DNA from: Naegleria lovaniensis
Taxonomy: Eukaryota > Heterolobosea > Eutetramitea > Acrasida > Naegleriidae
Direction of reading: 5' to 3'
Length of the DNA stretch: 64,000 nucleotides
NCBI RefSeq assembly: GCF_003324165.1
Contig: NW_025407863.1
Span: 56,585 to 120,584, forward strand
Every line of letters begins with the position of its first letter. The stretch's first letter is position 1. The notes beneath the pieces were generated by a model. The model ran no database searches. It saw only the letters and a list, made by a program, of their open reading frames with translations, and had not been told where the DNA came from. The position numbers and the translations under genes are program-made. Shown here one piece after another: positions 1-12,600 of this stretch.

Positions 1-11
1 CCCCTTTCAAG

Positions 12-1202
12 TCAGAATTTTCGACTGGATTTGTTGTTGTTATTGAAGTTGGAGGCGTAATTGTTGTTGTTGTTGTTATTGTTGAAGGTGGACTTTTGAA
101 AGTCTTCGTGATGGTCATTGTTGTTATTGCCGTACCTGAAATTTCGATTGTTTCTCTTGTAGTAGTTGTTGTTGTTTCTCATCTTGGTAGGCTTGGAGAT
201 GGACTTGTTAGAGACTTCTTTGTGTAGCTTGTTTGTGAGAATTCTTTCTGATTCCTTCTTGATTATTGGGGAAAGAAGGTCATAGTTGGATGAAGGAGTG
301 ATCATCCGACGTGAAACATTCTCCATGGTTTCAAAGTTGGTGTCTAATCCACCCGTGATCGCAGTGTTCATAAAAATAGATAGCATTGAAATGAGTTCAT
401 TCACTTCGATATTCTCTCCTGTGTGAATGTTGGAGGTTACATGACGAGAAAGCTTACAAATGATGTTGTTGATTTGAATGATAATAGGTAAACTTTTTGA
501 TACAATTCTCTTATCGTTCTCGTTGAGGAGCTCACTGATATGTTGTTCTTTCAAAATATAATTATATTTTGAGAGTAGTGCTTTCATTCGTGTTTGAAAG
601 CTTTTACTGGAGGAGTGTTCCAAATCCTTCAATCTCTCTGCTCTGAAGAGTTCTTCAATTTCAATAGGATCTTTTGACCGAAGGTTCTTAATTCCTTTCT
701 TCTTCAGATACATTCGCACATCTTCGATATCACCAAGATCTATTTCTTGAAAGTTTGGAAGGTTATCTTTGGGAGTAGTACCACTGGTAACACGATCAGA
801 TTCTTCAACGAATTCATCTTCATCAGTAGTAGAGTCTTCGTCGCGAGAGGAGTGTTGTGAGGAATCTCTAAAAGGACCTGGTTTCTTATGATAGACGACT
901 TTGTTATCATCGTCATCATTTCTTGAATTGGTTTTTGCTTGAGCTTCTGCAGCATGTTGAGCACTACTACCAACGTTGGAGGAAGCAGCAGTAGGTGTCA
1001 ATGAATGAACAATTTCAGAAAGTTTATTCATCATTGTTTCTTGTTGGGCCATCCATATCTGTGCCCAATCTGGTGGTACTGAGTGTGTTGCTTGTGGTTC
1101 TCTATGTTGAGTTGTTGTTGTGGTGCCAGACTGTTGGGAAGCTGCAGTAGTGGTATTAGTTTGCTCTTTAGAGAGCTGTTTTGGTTGTGGATTTGTTGAC
1201 AT
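12..1202 (-). CDS. Low-complexity hypothetical protein with basic Asn-rich tail
   Basis: This single open frame encodes 396 residues from an ATG at 1202 to a TGA at 12-14. I do not recognise the family. Residues 1-45 are Gln/Thr-rich, and an acidic Ser/Asp/Glu region follows at about 95-140. A predicted mostly helical segment lies at about 150-310, followed by a tail rich in Asn, Arg, Tyr and Phe that looks RNA-binding. The order acidic linker, helical block, basic Asn/Arg tail is compatible with a retroelement Gag, but no zinc knuckle is present and any polymerase ORF would lie outside the window. An ordinary RNA-associated protein is equally possible. The function is unknown; the frame itself is well supported because it is long, starts with ATG and has coding-like codons in the helical block. 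Confidence 0.6.
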   Translation of the reverse strand: MSTNPQPKQLSKEQTNTTTAASQQSGTTTTTQHREPQATHSVPPDWAQIWMAQQETMMNKLSEIVHSLTPTAASSNVGSSAQHAAEAQAKTNSRNDDDDNKVVYHKKPGPFRDSSQHSSRDEDSTTDEDEFVEESDRVTSGTTPKDNLPNFQEIDLGDIEDVRMYLKKKGIKNLRSKDPIEIEELFRAERLKDLEHSSSKSFQTRMKALLSKYNYILKEQHISELLNENDKRIVSKSLPIIIQINNIICKLSRHVTSNIHTGENIEVNELISMLSIFMNTAITGGLDTNFETMENVSRRMITPSSNYDLLSPIIKKESERILTNKLHKEVSNKSISKPTKMRNNNNYYKRNNRNFRYGNNNNDHHEDFQKSTFNNNNNNNNYASNFNNNNKSSRKF

Positions 1203-2084
1203 TTTTTAGCCATACTTTTAGTCAACCTTATTGTTTTCGTTACAAAACACTTCCGTTCTTTTCAGAACATTCAAACAGGTATTACTTTTCATCTTGAGGA
1301 GTTGGGATTTCCGAAGAAGGACAAAAGTAACTAATTGATGTTAACGATTGGTAATCTGAGTTATTCCGAAAATAGCATACCTTTGCTCAAGGTGTCTTTC
1401 CAAGTGTTGTATAAAGTCAACGCTGCTGTAATATATCTGTAAACTAGTAAACAAGCGTAGTTAGCACCACCATCTTAAGTTATACCTATTAATAGTAGAT
1501 ATTATATCCCCAGTTTTGCTCCATTACATCTAACACCAAACTTCACGGTATAATTACTTACATTATGCAGCAATTTTCGATTTAGAAGAAAGTCATTGTG
1601 ATAAAACTTCACATAACATATATTAATGGCATCAGAACACTGTTATTGTTTTTTGGAAATATTACTTTTAGAAATATCAAAAAATTACGAATAATCATAC
1701 AATATTCCCTTGACTGGCTTTTGTTTTATCATTGCTGGGCTTGTAATGTTATCCGAAGTTGATTAGCTCAATGAAAGGTTTTTGCAAAGGTACCTGAAAA
1801 TAAAACAGAAAGTCTTCTTAATGTATGAAATAATACTTGTTTTGCGACGTCTTGATTTCCAACAAAGCTCTTGGTGCTCAAAACTCCTATATTGCACAAG
1901 ATAGGCCCAACTAAAAGGGAATGGAGTAACTTTGCCTGAAAGGGCTGTCATTTAAATATTCATCAATTTTATCAGCCCGTTCCAAACAAGAATCAATTAC
2001 TTGTTGATTCATGAGAGAATTCTCGTGTGAAAATATTAGAAAAACCAACCACTGGATTTTCATTAAAAGAATCTCAGATCATAT
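1203..2084. other. Long intergenic stretch, no gene recognised
   Basis: This stretch of about 880 nt is unusually long for the window. It is AT-rich and holds only short frames, the longest being 62 codons on the minus strand at 1763-1951, without family resemblance. It contains the upstream region of the 12-1202 gene and the 3' flank of the ATPase gene. I see no tRNA, no obvious terminal repeat and no tandem array. Confidence 0.5.
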
Positions 2085-5000
2085 TTATTCTTCCTTGAAA
2101 TTCCTTGTCAAGTATGGTATTATGATCATAGTGGATGAACTTGATGATGGATGTTGTTGATTGCTGTATTCTTGACTCTTAAATAAATCGACACATCGTT
2201 TCCATGTCATTCCACTATTAGGAGAAGGATTTGAGAATGTCAAATGTTTGTAAAATTTGTATGCCCATGTTGTACAACATTCAATCAATGCAGTGGCAAA
2301 TATATTCACGAACATGACTCCCAAAATTACGAGTTTGAGAATCATATAATATGATTTTTCAATGTCTCTCTGATCTGTGTACACATAATCACGACCTCCA
2401 GTTCGAACATAGGCTTCATTGTTAGCAACATCATCGACAAATAAATTCGTAAGTTTAAATAACATCTTGATATAATTTTCAAAGGAAAATGATGCAGGGA
2501 ATGGAGTTAAAATAATAAAATCCAAAATGAATAAAAGACACCAAATCATCCAAAATGTATAATTTCTAAATGATTTCTTAATTGAGGAAAATAATGAACT
2601 TGTTCTAAAATAGTAAGTCAATTGATAGGACATGGCAACACTCATATATTGGAAGTTGGAGAATTGAAATATTAATGATTGTTGCATTTGTATATAAGGT
2701 GAGTGTAATACAAATATGACTATAAAAAATACAATAGATTGATAGAGTATTTGTAAAGATACTGTAAATAGTAATTGAAATCTAATGATGGATTTGGATG
2801 GTCTATATTTGATATTACTCTCACAATCAGAGACTACTGGATTCAATGATAATAAAATTGGTAATAACAAGCCTTTGAATATATGAGTATATATGGTCAT
2901 ACTTTCACTCATATCATAACCGTAAATAATCACATCATGACATGTTATAATAAATTGTAAATAAATGAATACGAGAATGAATTTGCTATTGATATGAATC
3001 TTGTCAAGCATTAATTGTGCGATGGCAATGAGATGTGTGGTAATGTTATTCAAATGTCGAGGCGAGATGGATGTTGACGTTGTGGTCGAGTGATGATGAT
3101 CCAATTGGACATAGGAGTGATTCGAATGAGATATGGGATTCATTCTAGAATTGTCGAAGTGTTCCATGGAATCTTCCTGATGATGGTCTACTTCTTTCGT
3201 CATGTTTTTTTCAGAGAATTTCTTCTTTCGTAATGAGGAAGAGGTTTTGATTGGAGTGGTGGATTCCATAGAACTCTTCAAAATATCTTCTAATGGTACT
3301 GTAAATTGTGCAGCATAGGAATGTTCATTGGAATTTCCTTGTCTTGGTCGTTTTTTCTGAGGTACTTCATGACCCTTATGATGACTATTACTATTACTAT
3401 AATAATTATTATTATTATTACTACTATTACTACTATTATAATAATTATTACTAGTATGATCATCACCCTTACTAGTTTTTGAAATAAATATAGATGCATC
3501 ACTGCAATTCATAGCTATTGAATCATTACTTCCATCTCCAATCATACACACAATATGATCTAAATAATTCTTAAAATCACTCACAAGATATCCTTTTTGA
3601 TTAGGTGACATTTCTGTATAAATATGACATAGACACAGTAATTGAGAATAGAATGGTAATAATTCAGAGAATGAATGATATGAATTAGATAATAATTGAC
3701 TTCTCAAATATTGAAATGCTTCACCAGTCATTGCAAGTGCAATCTTCTTTTCAGGATTGGAATGAGCCATACTCACACTATTAAGTAATAAATTTTTAAA
3801 AGATCTCTTATGATGACTGGATGAGAGATCATATTCATCATCATCATCATGATCACTACCTCCACACTGAGGAGGAAGAGGAACAGGTGAAATGAAAGGA
3901 TCCATCGAGTCATTATGAGTAAAAATGTCATTCATGAATGTGTTGGGAGTGTTGTTGTTTTCATGAGTATGATTACCATTCTCATTGTCATGATTATTAT
4001 TATTACCAAAACCATGATGATTATTAGTATTACTATTATTATTAGTATTACTATTATTACCAAAACCATGATTATTATGACCATTACTAGTATTACTATC
4101 CAATGTAGTAGAATGCTCACTCATTCGTGTATGATTCATTAAACTCATTGAAGAATTCCGTTTCGATAATTGAACCACATTCACACTCTTCCATTCAATC
4201 GTATGATTTTCATAAAATGCACAATATACTTGTTCTGTATCACTATCAATCATTCCACATTCCATGGCACTATAAATACTCGAGTAAATATTATCACCAG
4301 TGATCATTTTAGTTTTCACTTGATTCACACTCTCTAAATGTTTAATTTCATTCTTAACGTGAGGATACATTCGATTTTGTAATAAAATAAATCCAAGAAA
4401 TGTCATTTGATTTTCAACATCTTCTCTTTGATCAAGACTCGTGGAAGAGTTTAAAGTATTCAGTGATGATGATGGTTGTTGTTGTTGTTGTAATGGTTCT
4501 TGTTGTTGTGGTGGTGGTTGTTGTTGCTGTAGTTGCTGTTGTAATGGTGGTTGCTGTTGTAATGGTTCTTGTTGTAATGGTGGTGAAGAGAAACGTCTCA
4601 GAGATGATGATTCCATATAAGGATTGGAAATATTCTTCATGGCCATTGCCAATATTTTAAATCCTTGTAATCCATAATATTGTACAATTTGATCATAATT
4701 AGGAGGTAGAGTATGATGAGAACATATGGATTTGATACTCGATGGACTACCCTTCGAATAGACTACCATTTTAGGAAAGGTCATGAGTACAGATTGTCTT
4801 TTAAGTGTTGAAGAAAAGGGATAATTTTTAGAAATATGAATGGAACCTCTTTCACGGAATTGAGCAGGTGGAATGAGATTGAACCCTTGAGTCATCATGA
4901 CTTGACTCAAGGATGAACATGTTTTCAATTCATAACTTGTAAATTCTAATAAGGCTTGATCAATGGTATCACCAATCAAGACTTGACTATTCGTATCCTT

Positions 5001-6733
5001 ATCATATTTCGAATATAAATTATGACATGAAGCTAATAAATTGGTAACATCTTCACTCAAATTTACAAGATCAGTGGTTGGATGTAATAAATCATGACAT
5101 GTCACTATTCCAAATAAGGACATGTTCGATTCACATAAAGTACCAGTCTTATCATAACATATCAAATCAATTAAACCAAATTTAAATAAACTACTATCAA
5201 TACTTTGAATAGATTTGATATGTTTTTTAAATAACAATCGATTGGTTAATATCATTGGTAATGTCACTACAATAAATATTAAATAAGGTGGAACACTATT
5301 AATAAAAATAAATACAATGGAAATGTAACCAATAAATGATGAATCTTCACTACTTTCTAAAAATAAATTAAATGACTTTTCATCAATGTTATTGAAAATA
5401 TTTGCATAATTATGATAGGACAATGTACCAAAATATAACGATAGAATGATGAGAGAAATAAAAGCAAGTGCTACTAGAGTATAGATGAGATAGTATAAAT
5501 CATTCATGTAATTATTAATTCTTTTTTTAGATTTCAAAGTGTGAGTATTGAGAGGATTCAAATGTTGTTGATTATTTTGAGCATTGTTGAAATAATAGTG
5601 TGATGATGATGTAGAGGTATGGTTGTGAGTGTCAGAAGCAGCAGCACTACCACTACCACCATATAACTGATGACTATGCTGATTTTCAGCATCTAGTAGA
5701 ATATTTCTAATGATGGATCCTTTCACTGTATGAAAACCTGTTCGAATGACAAGTGCCTTAATTGAGCATGTTGTTCGTGTAGATTCATCGAATGATACCA
5801 TTCCATTCGTGTCTTGTTGTTGTTGTTGCTCTCTGACAATTCGTGTACCTCCAATCAATACATGATATTGATCAATAGAGTGATTACTACTACTAGTTGA
5901 ATAATGATGATTCATATCATTTCTTTCTGTTGTTGAATCATGATGATTCATGGAATTTCTTGTTGAATGGAGATGATGATTCATGGAATTTCTTGTTGAA
6001 TGGAGATGGTTCTTTGAAAGATTTCTTTCTGCAACAATATCAACAACATCGAGTGGTATCTTGTGTGAGAGTTCAGTATCTCCTGTCAATGTTGATTCAT
6101 CACATAATAACATTCGTTTCGGTGCTGATAATAAAATACAATCACATGGTACTGTTGTAACATTATTCAATATAATAATATCACCTGGTACTAGATTTGA
6201 TGTTCCAACCATGTATATTTGTGAATCTCTCAATACTCTAATTTCACTTGTATATTCATAGGATAAAGATAATTCTTTTTTTACTTTTTTAGTAATACTT
6301 CGATGTGGATGTACTTTAATTGCACACACGAATGAAAATAATAAACACAAGCCATGAATGGCACTAAAAAAATAATATCCTCGAATAAATATTAAAAACA
6401 ATAGAGTAATAAATTGGAAAGGATAAAAGATATTCGATAATTCATTCAGAAATACTTTCATAAATTTAGTACTTGTGATGTGAATAAAATTATTTCCAAA
6501 TAAAAACAATCGTTGAAGATGAGTATGTGAATCTAAACCTGTATGCATTGTTTTTGACTTGTATTCATGTAATAAATATAAAAGTGGAATGGAATCAATG
6601 AGTGCAAATTGTTGAGATTCATGTAAATACATGTATCTTTGATATTGATATTGAAAGTGAATGAATTGTTGTTGATGTGGGTGTGGTTGTGGGTGTGATT
6701 GTGGTGTTGTTGATACTTTCATAGTATTGTTAA

Positions 6734-6765
<32 letters not shown>

Positions 6766-7388
6766 TTATTAGGTATAGTACCAGTCATACCAGTACCAGT
6801 CATACCAGTACTAGTATTAGGAGAACCATCTTGACAAGATTCAAAGTGATGCATCACCTTCTTTGGTAGTATAATCTTTTTCAATGGACATATCGTATAT
6901 TCATTGTTATGAAAGATCAAGACACATTGAGCATTCTTGACATGATTGGTTTTTTTAAATCTCAAAGTACATTTCACTCTCTCATTGAACATGATATGAA
7001 TCATTCCGAGTGTCAATATATTCAATAGAATGTAAAGAAAGTGTTGAATCGAACTAGATTCATACATGGTGATGGATGTGCTTTTTATGATTTGATGAGA
7101 GAGTGTGTGAGAGTATGGGGAAGAGGTGTATTGTTGTTGTTGTTGCTGTGTTATTTGTTGTTGTTGTTGTTCATGATGATGATGATGAGAATTGGAAGAG
7201 GAGTGGTGGTGGTGTTGATGAGAATAGGAGGAGGGTGAGGATGATGATTGGAAATTCTTGTTGTTGAGATGGTTATTATGATCAAAAGTCGTGTCATCAT
7301 CATGACTTGGATAATCCAAGAGTGGTATCGAGAGAGGTGTTGTTGTCTTTGAAAATCTCTTCACACCTTTGGACGAACGTTTCGACAT
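2085..7388 (-). CDS. P5-type (ATP13A-like) transport ATPase, very large
   Basis: This uninterrupted 1767-residue frame encodes a P-type ATPase. The phosphorylated Asp is in DKTGTL (D746). Other signatures are KGSP (nucleotide domain), MITGDN and IGDGSND (P domain hinge). Several hydrophobic helices precede D746 and a further cluster lies in the C-terminal third, as in P-type pumps. The actuator loop reads LTGDT (residues 434-438) where most P-type pumps have TGES, so the usual catalytic Glu is Asp (D437). The M4 motif is VPPYL, close to the PPALP/PPELP of P5 pumps, which move polyamines (P5B) or TM helices (P5A). The overall fit is best to P5, probably P5B. Large inserts of Asn, Gln, His and Ser runs (for example from 3360-3480, 3920-4110 and 4460-4580) enlarge it well beyond the usual 1100-1300 residues. 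Its substrate cannot be read from sequence. Confidence 0.85.
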
Positions 7389-7772
7389 TTTTCTTGTGAG
7401 GATCGATGGGTGAGTCCAGACCGATTATAATCTCTTATTGGAATGGTTATTGACACACAATTCCATGAGGATGACCAATGATCATGGTCATATTCAATCT
7501 GTTTGTTCAATTTGTCGACAACCATGATGATGATGTGCGCAAGAATTGCTTCAACTGCGCAACAACTCAAAAATAAGGTTTAATTCCTTCCATCATCACA
7601 CTCAATCTTCACGCTCTCAGGCTTTACTCGGAAGAAGATCAAAAAAAAAAGATTCATTATTGTTGTGCTTTTTAATATTAATATCAGAATTCTTAAACAC
7701 CACCACCACCACCACCACTCCTCTTCCAATTCTCATCATCTACGCTGATTCATTTCCATTTCTCTCATCATC
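7389..7772. promoter_or_regulatory. Divergent intergenic region between ATPase and PPPDE-PUL genes
   Basis: This stretch of 384 nt separates two genes transcribed away from each other, so it should carry both promoters. It contains an A-rich tract near 7640, an AT-rich TTTTAATATTAATATC segment near 7670 and an ACC/CAC repeat near 7700. Short frames on both strands show no family resemblance. No specific transcription factor site is claimed. Confidence 0.4.
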
Positions 7773-9394
7773 ATGTCAAGGACTCACAAAGTAGAACTCT
7801 ATGTCTATGACCTTTCCATGGGTCTTGCATCCGCCTTCTCTCAACAATTTACTGGTAAACATTTTCCTGGCATTTGGCACACAAGTATTGTCGTTTATCA
7901 ACAAGAATACTTTTTTGGTGGAGGTGTTCAACGAATGACTCCACTCACCACTCCGTATGGACAACCAGTTCGTATCATTCATTTGGGTGATACTCAAATC
8001 GATCAATCACTCTTTGAAGATTATGTTCACAATATTGGACAAACTCGATTCCGAATGGATCAATACAATCTCTTTGAGAATAATTGTAATAACTTTACGA
8101 ATGAATGTGCTAACTTTTTATTAGGATCTTCCATTCCTGATGATATATTGGGATTACCACGTGAATTCTTTCAAACACCATTGGGTCAAATGGTAAAACC
8201 AATGATTGATCAAATGATGGGTGGAAGTGCACATCCACCAGCAGAAATGATGATGCAACCACCACCACCTTCACCATTGGGCACTGGTGCTATGAATAAT
8301 TTGGCTCAAATGATGAATAATCCACTCGTCTCACAAATGATGAATCAAATGATGAATCAAATGGGTAATATGGGTAATGCTTTTGGTCCGTTTAACAATG
8401 TCACTTCTCCTACTACTTTTACTTCTACAACAACGAGTGGTGGTAATACTGGTGGTAATACTGGTGGTAATACTGTGGTAATACTGGTTATACGAATACT
8501 CTCTTTAAAGATGGACTTGAAATTTATCGATATAACAAATCCAATGTTCCTCAAGTCATGACCAAATTGAAATCAACCAATGCTCAATTGGTTGATGATA
8601 TGAATGGTGATACTAGAATATTAAATCAATTAGAACAATATTTACAATTACCACATCAACAAGACAAGTCCACTCTCATTTCAGATCAAACATTTATTGT
8701 ATTAGAGAAGTTATTGAAACATACCAAAGAAAGTGATGCATTTCCAATTTTAGATTTATTAAGATTACTTGTATTGACATCAAAATATGCAAAAGAAATT
8801 ACCATTGGATCACACAAGAATGTGATGCAAATCATTGAAGAGAGATTTGTCTCACAATTTTCAACTTGCTCAATGCCTACACAATTAATGGTTATGAGAT
8901 TGTATTGTAATTTATTTGATCGATACTATCAATCGAATACAAGCATTCCAGACACTGTGCGATTTATTATTGAAGAAAATGGAGGATCTGAACAACATCA
9001 ACAACAACAACAACAACGATTAACACGATTGGTCGATATGATTTCAACATCACTCACTTCAGAATTGGAAGGTTTACGTTTAACTGCAACATCACTCTCA
9101 TGTAATTTATCATTGTATTTACCACAACGAAATTCAGATGAAGAGATTCAATTATTGTCATCCATGTTAGAATTTCTTCCCAATGAGAAGAGTAAGGATG
9201 TTGCATTCCGCATGTTATTAACCATTTATAGAATTATGAAAGATTCCAATAATAATGAGGAAAAGAAAGAAATTGCACGTGCTCTCATTACAGATCCTTC
9301 TACACTATTCTCGACTGCACCTGGTGTGAAACAGTTACAAAGTTCTGAAGAATTGCAATTACTTGCACAGGTCAAGAAGGTATTGGGATTTTAA
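7773..9394 (+). CDS. PPPDE (DeSI-like) isopeptidase fused to PUL domain, frame break at about 8475
   Basis: The first frame (7773-8561) is a PPPDE peptidase domain, the fold of the deSUMOylating/deubiquitinating DeSI family. The candidate catalytic pair is H36 in GIWHTS and C105 in NNCNNF, the usual order for this permuted papain fold. The second frame (from 8558) is an alpha-helical PUL domain (PLAP/Ufd3/Lub1), which in known proteins binds Cdc48/p97. The frames join smoothly if one G is restored at 8475 in a GGTGGTAATACT repeat. The reading then continues through GLEIYRYNKSNVPQV into the PUL start, giving about 540 residues. PPPDE-PUL fusions are, to my knowledge, found in other eukaryotes. 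A likely role is removing ubiquitin-like tags near Cdc48. The alternative, two separate genes overlapping by ATGA, is much less likely in a eukaryote. Confidence 0.82.
8439..8485 (+). repeat. 12-nt tandem repeat GGTGGTAATACT, last copy one base short
   Basis: There are three exact copies (8439-8450, 8451-8462, 8463-8474) and a fourth copy of only 11 nt (8475-8485). The missing base breaks the reading frame of the host gene. The repeat codes for Gly-Gly-Asn-Thr units in the linker between the PPPDE and PUL domains. Confidence 0.9.
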
Positions 9395-9641
9395 TACAAT
9401 TCGTCCGTCTCTTATGATATACCCTCAAAGTGTATACACTCACTCGAGAATGATTTTTAAAAAAAAAAGTGTTCCATTCAAACGTTTGTTGTTGTTCAAA
9501 GACTTTGGAGTTTCAGGATTTTGTTCGAGAGAGAGTCTCAAGGCTGTTTGATCTGTCCTCACCCACCACTCCTCAACTACGCACAACGACGATCATCAAC
9601 AACACCTCCCAAATTTTCATAATTTGTACACCAGTTAAACC

Positions 9642-12600
9642 ATGAAGGAACATCACGTAAGTATTGGCAGCAAGTGAGTAGTAGTAGCCTTATTCTCTTT
9701 TAAATGATCAACGGCTCAGAACTCTTATCATCAACACTCTCATGCCCCACAACAAGGACATGATTTTTCGACCACCACTTCAGTGTTACTATCTAGTAGG
9801 ATGAACATTAAGGACATTCTTAATCATTCTCAATTCCGAGAATATTGCAAGCAATCATCCTATTCGTGCGAAGAATTAGTAGATTTATGGATGGATTTAG
9901 ATCGATTCCTACATTCTTTTAATAATGAAACATCTCCGATGAGCCTGAAATCCAAATGCTCGCAGTTGAAAACAGCACATGAAATATTGAATCAATACTT
10001 TATTGAGGGTTCTATTGAATTATCACCTGAAATGTTGGAACAAGTAGTTCAATCTGTGACTTTGAATCATGTTCAATCCATGACGGTCATATTTTCTCAG
10101 ATCCAGCAAATGATTGAAAACGAACTGAATCACCTACCAGATTTACTAAATGGCTTTCTAAATGTGACCCAACAAAATGTCAAGCTCAATTCTATTCCTG
10201 AATCACTCGTGGTCTCTCTCGGAGCCATTTCTAATGACGATACCAACAATCGCCTATTATTGAATGACAACGACATGACATTGCATGATTCAAACGAGAA
10301 GAATCACATCCCAATTCTCATCTCAGACAATATCAAGTACAGACCTATTGTTCCATCAACGAGTGATATCAAAACAGATGACAATCACGAGAAATCACAA
10401 CAAGTAATTAATGAATCCATTCTAGAACATGCTGAAGTACATGGTAAAAGCCAAACAACTTGCAAAACGACACTACAAGATACAACTATTGTTACTACTG
10501 AAACAACACCCAAGAAATCCTCAAAAACAAATTCACCGTCATTGATTCGAAGAGTAGAACGAACAGATAAGTGCATTCACGTTTATGGAAGATCTCCTAC
10601 TCAACGTACACCTCCACATCAACAACACTCACATTTCGATTACTCTCTATATGAGGAGTATGATCTTGTTCATGAAGAAAACAAGACTCCATTCAAGTTG
10701 AATACAAGCAGTGGTAGCAAAGGTGAAAAAGAATTGAATCTTAAAACACCTCTCTCATCTAACATATCAAATGAAACGAATGAAACACCAACGGTCGAGA
10801 GTGAACCTATTGAAAACACTCTCAAAGATAATAACTACCGTTCAGATGTTCGTGCCATTGTTGCTGATATAGATTCAAATTACATACGATCACATGGAGA
10901 GAAGGAACAACTGATACAAGTACTATGTTGTGAAGTTTCAATCAATTTATTATATCAAAGAATACCAATTATTTCTCAAACGAGTATTGAGGGAATATTT
11001 GAAATGTCAAGAAAATTGTTTCATTTAAAAGATTACAGAAATGATGAAGACTCCTTTGTTATGCAAATTTGTAGTATATTGAATAGATGTGATCGATATT
11101 CAGCTCACTTACAAATGGATCATGAGATTAAGTTGAATGATTCATTCTCAGATCTATCAGCTCTCTTTGATCGAAAAGATTCATCAACCCCAACATGTTG
11201 GTTGGTTAAGGCATACAAAACTCAAGATCTTAATAACGATCATGATACGTACACTTGCTCCTCTCCATCCATATTTGAATTCATAATCATATTCTATGAT
11301 GGTCATGAAAGTTATTGTCTATTCAATACCTATGAAAGACCCTGTAATAAGAAGCGGGGTATGCGATGCTGTGTGACGTATTTCCATGATTATCCTGCCA
11401 TGAAAACATTCTTTGAAGAGAACAATTTTGAGTGGAATCGATCCGAACAATCCATCGATGAGAATTCCACAAGTGAATATACATGTTCTCCTCAAGTAGA
11501 GGTGAATTCAACACGAGAGACGAGTCGTTCTGCAACAGTCATTCAACAGGTTCTGTCATTCACAAGAAAAGCACCAAACATCATTCCAACACAATTCAAT
11601 TATCGAGTATCTAGCATTCCACCACAACAAGATACTTGGAAGCGTTTGGAAGAACAGTTACAATCGATGGATCTTGTTCAAACGAATAGACTTAACGATT
11701 TAATGATTCAAATGAATAGTACCATTCAAGAACAGCAACATTTCTCTCAGTCACTCGTTGAGAGACTGGATCGTATGGAGAAGGAGATGAAAGAGTTATG
11801 GACCTTGCATCATGACTCGGCAATTCAAAATATTTTCCAACCTTTGCCATTGGCAACAACCTGCGAAGAGGTACATGAAATTAGTTGTCATGAATCTACG
11901 AAATTCAATTCAAAAGATCATATTGAAAGTGAGTCGATCATTAAGGAACACCCTGAGAGTCTGGCTTGTGAAGCATCTTTTCATGCTGAGCAAACAGAAA
12001 TGACCATTCAGGAGGGACGCGAAGAAAACTCCAACCAACAACAGCAACCCAAAGATGGCATGGAGGTACATGATGAGATGAAACTCCCAACCATCATCGA
12101 TATCGTAACGAATAATCATACCATATCGAATACAACCTCTTTTAATAGCACCACTCTGCGATACGAAAACATTCTCAATATTATTGAACAGATTACATCC
12201 AATCCAATGCATAGAGAACTTGTTGATCGAATGAACACACTTGAGAGTTATTCCTTTGAAAATATGGCCAATATCAAACAGTTCGTTCATCAAGAACAAG
12301 AAGCGAGATTGACAATGTTTGAACATGTTCAATGTAAACTATCATCATTAGAGGAGCAATTCAAACAATTATTAGACACATTCCATCAACGAAATGACAC
12401 ATCCTTCATGACGATTCGTATGAATGAAAAAGAAATGACAAAGGAACATTCTCATGGCAGCATGAACATGGTTGATGATTCAAACACACACAAGAATCAT
12501 TCTGTACACAGTATCATACCAATCCATGAGGAGATATCTATTGAGATTGAACCACAAATGAAAACTGAACTCAACGATACATCCAATCAAGTCAGTCAAG

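Noticed and set aside
1763-1951. 62-codon minus-strand frame in the long intergenic region
   Set aside because: It is short and AT-rich, with no motif or neighbour support.
3290-4660. Poly-Ile/Val/Met hydrophobic frames opposite the ATPase low-complexity tracts
   Set aside because: These are frame-shifted or antisense readings of Asn and Gln codon runs, not membrane proteins.
11910-12332. Minus-strand frame of 140 codons inside the coiled-coil gene
   Set aside because: It lies within a long well-supported frame, and its composition is that of a shadow reading.
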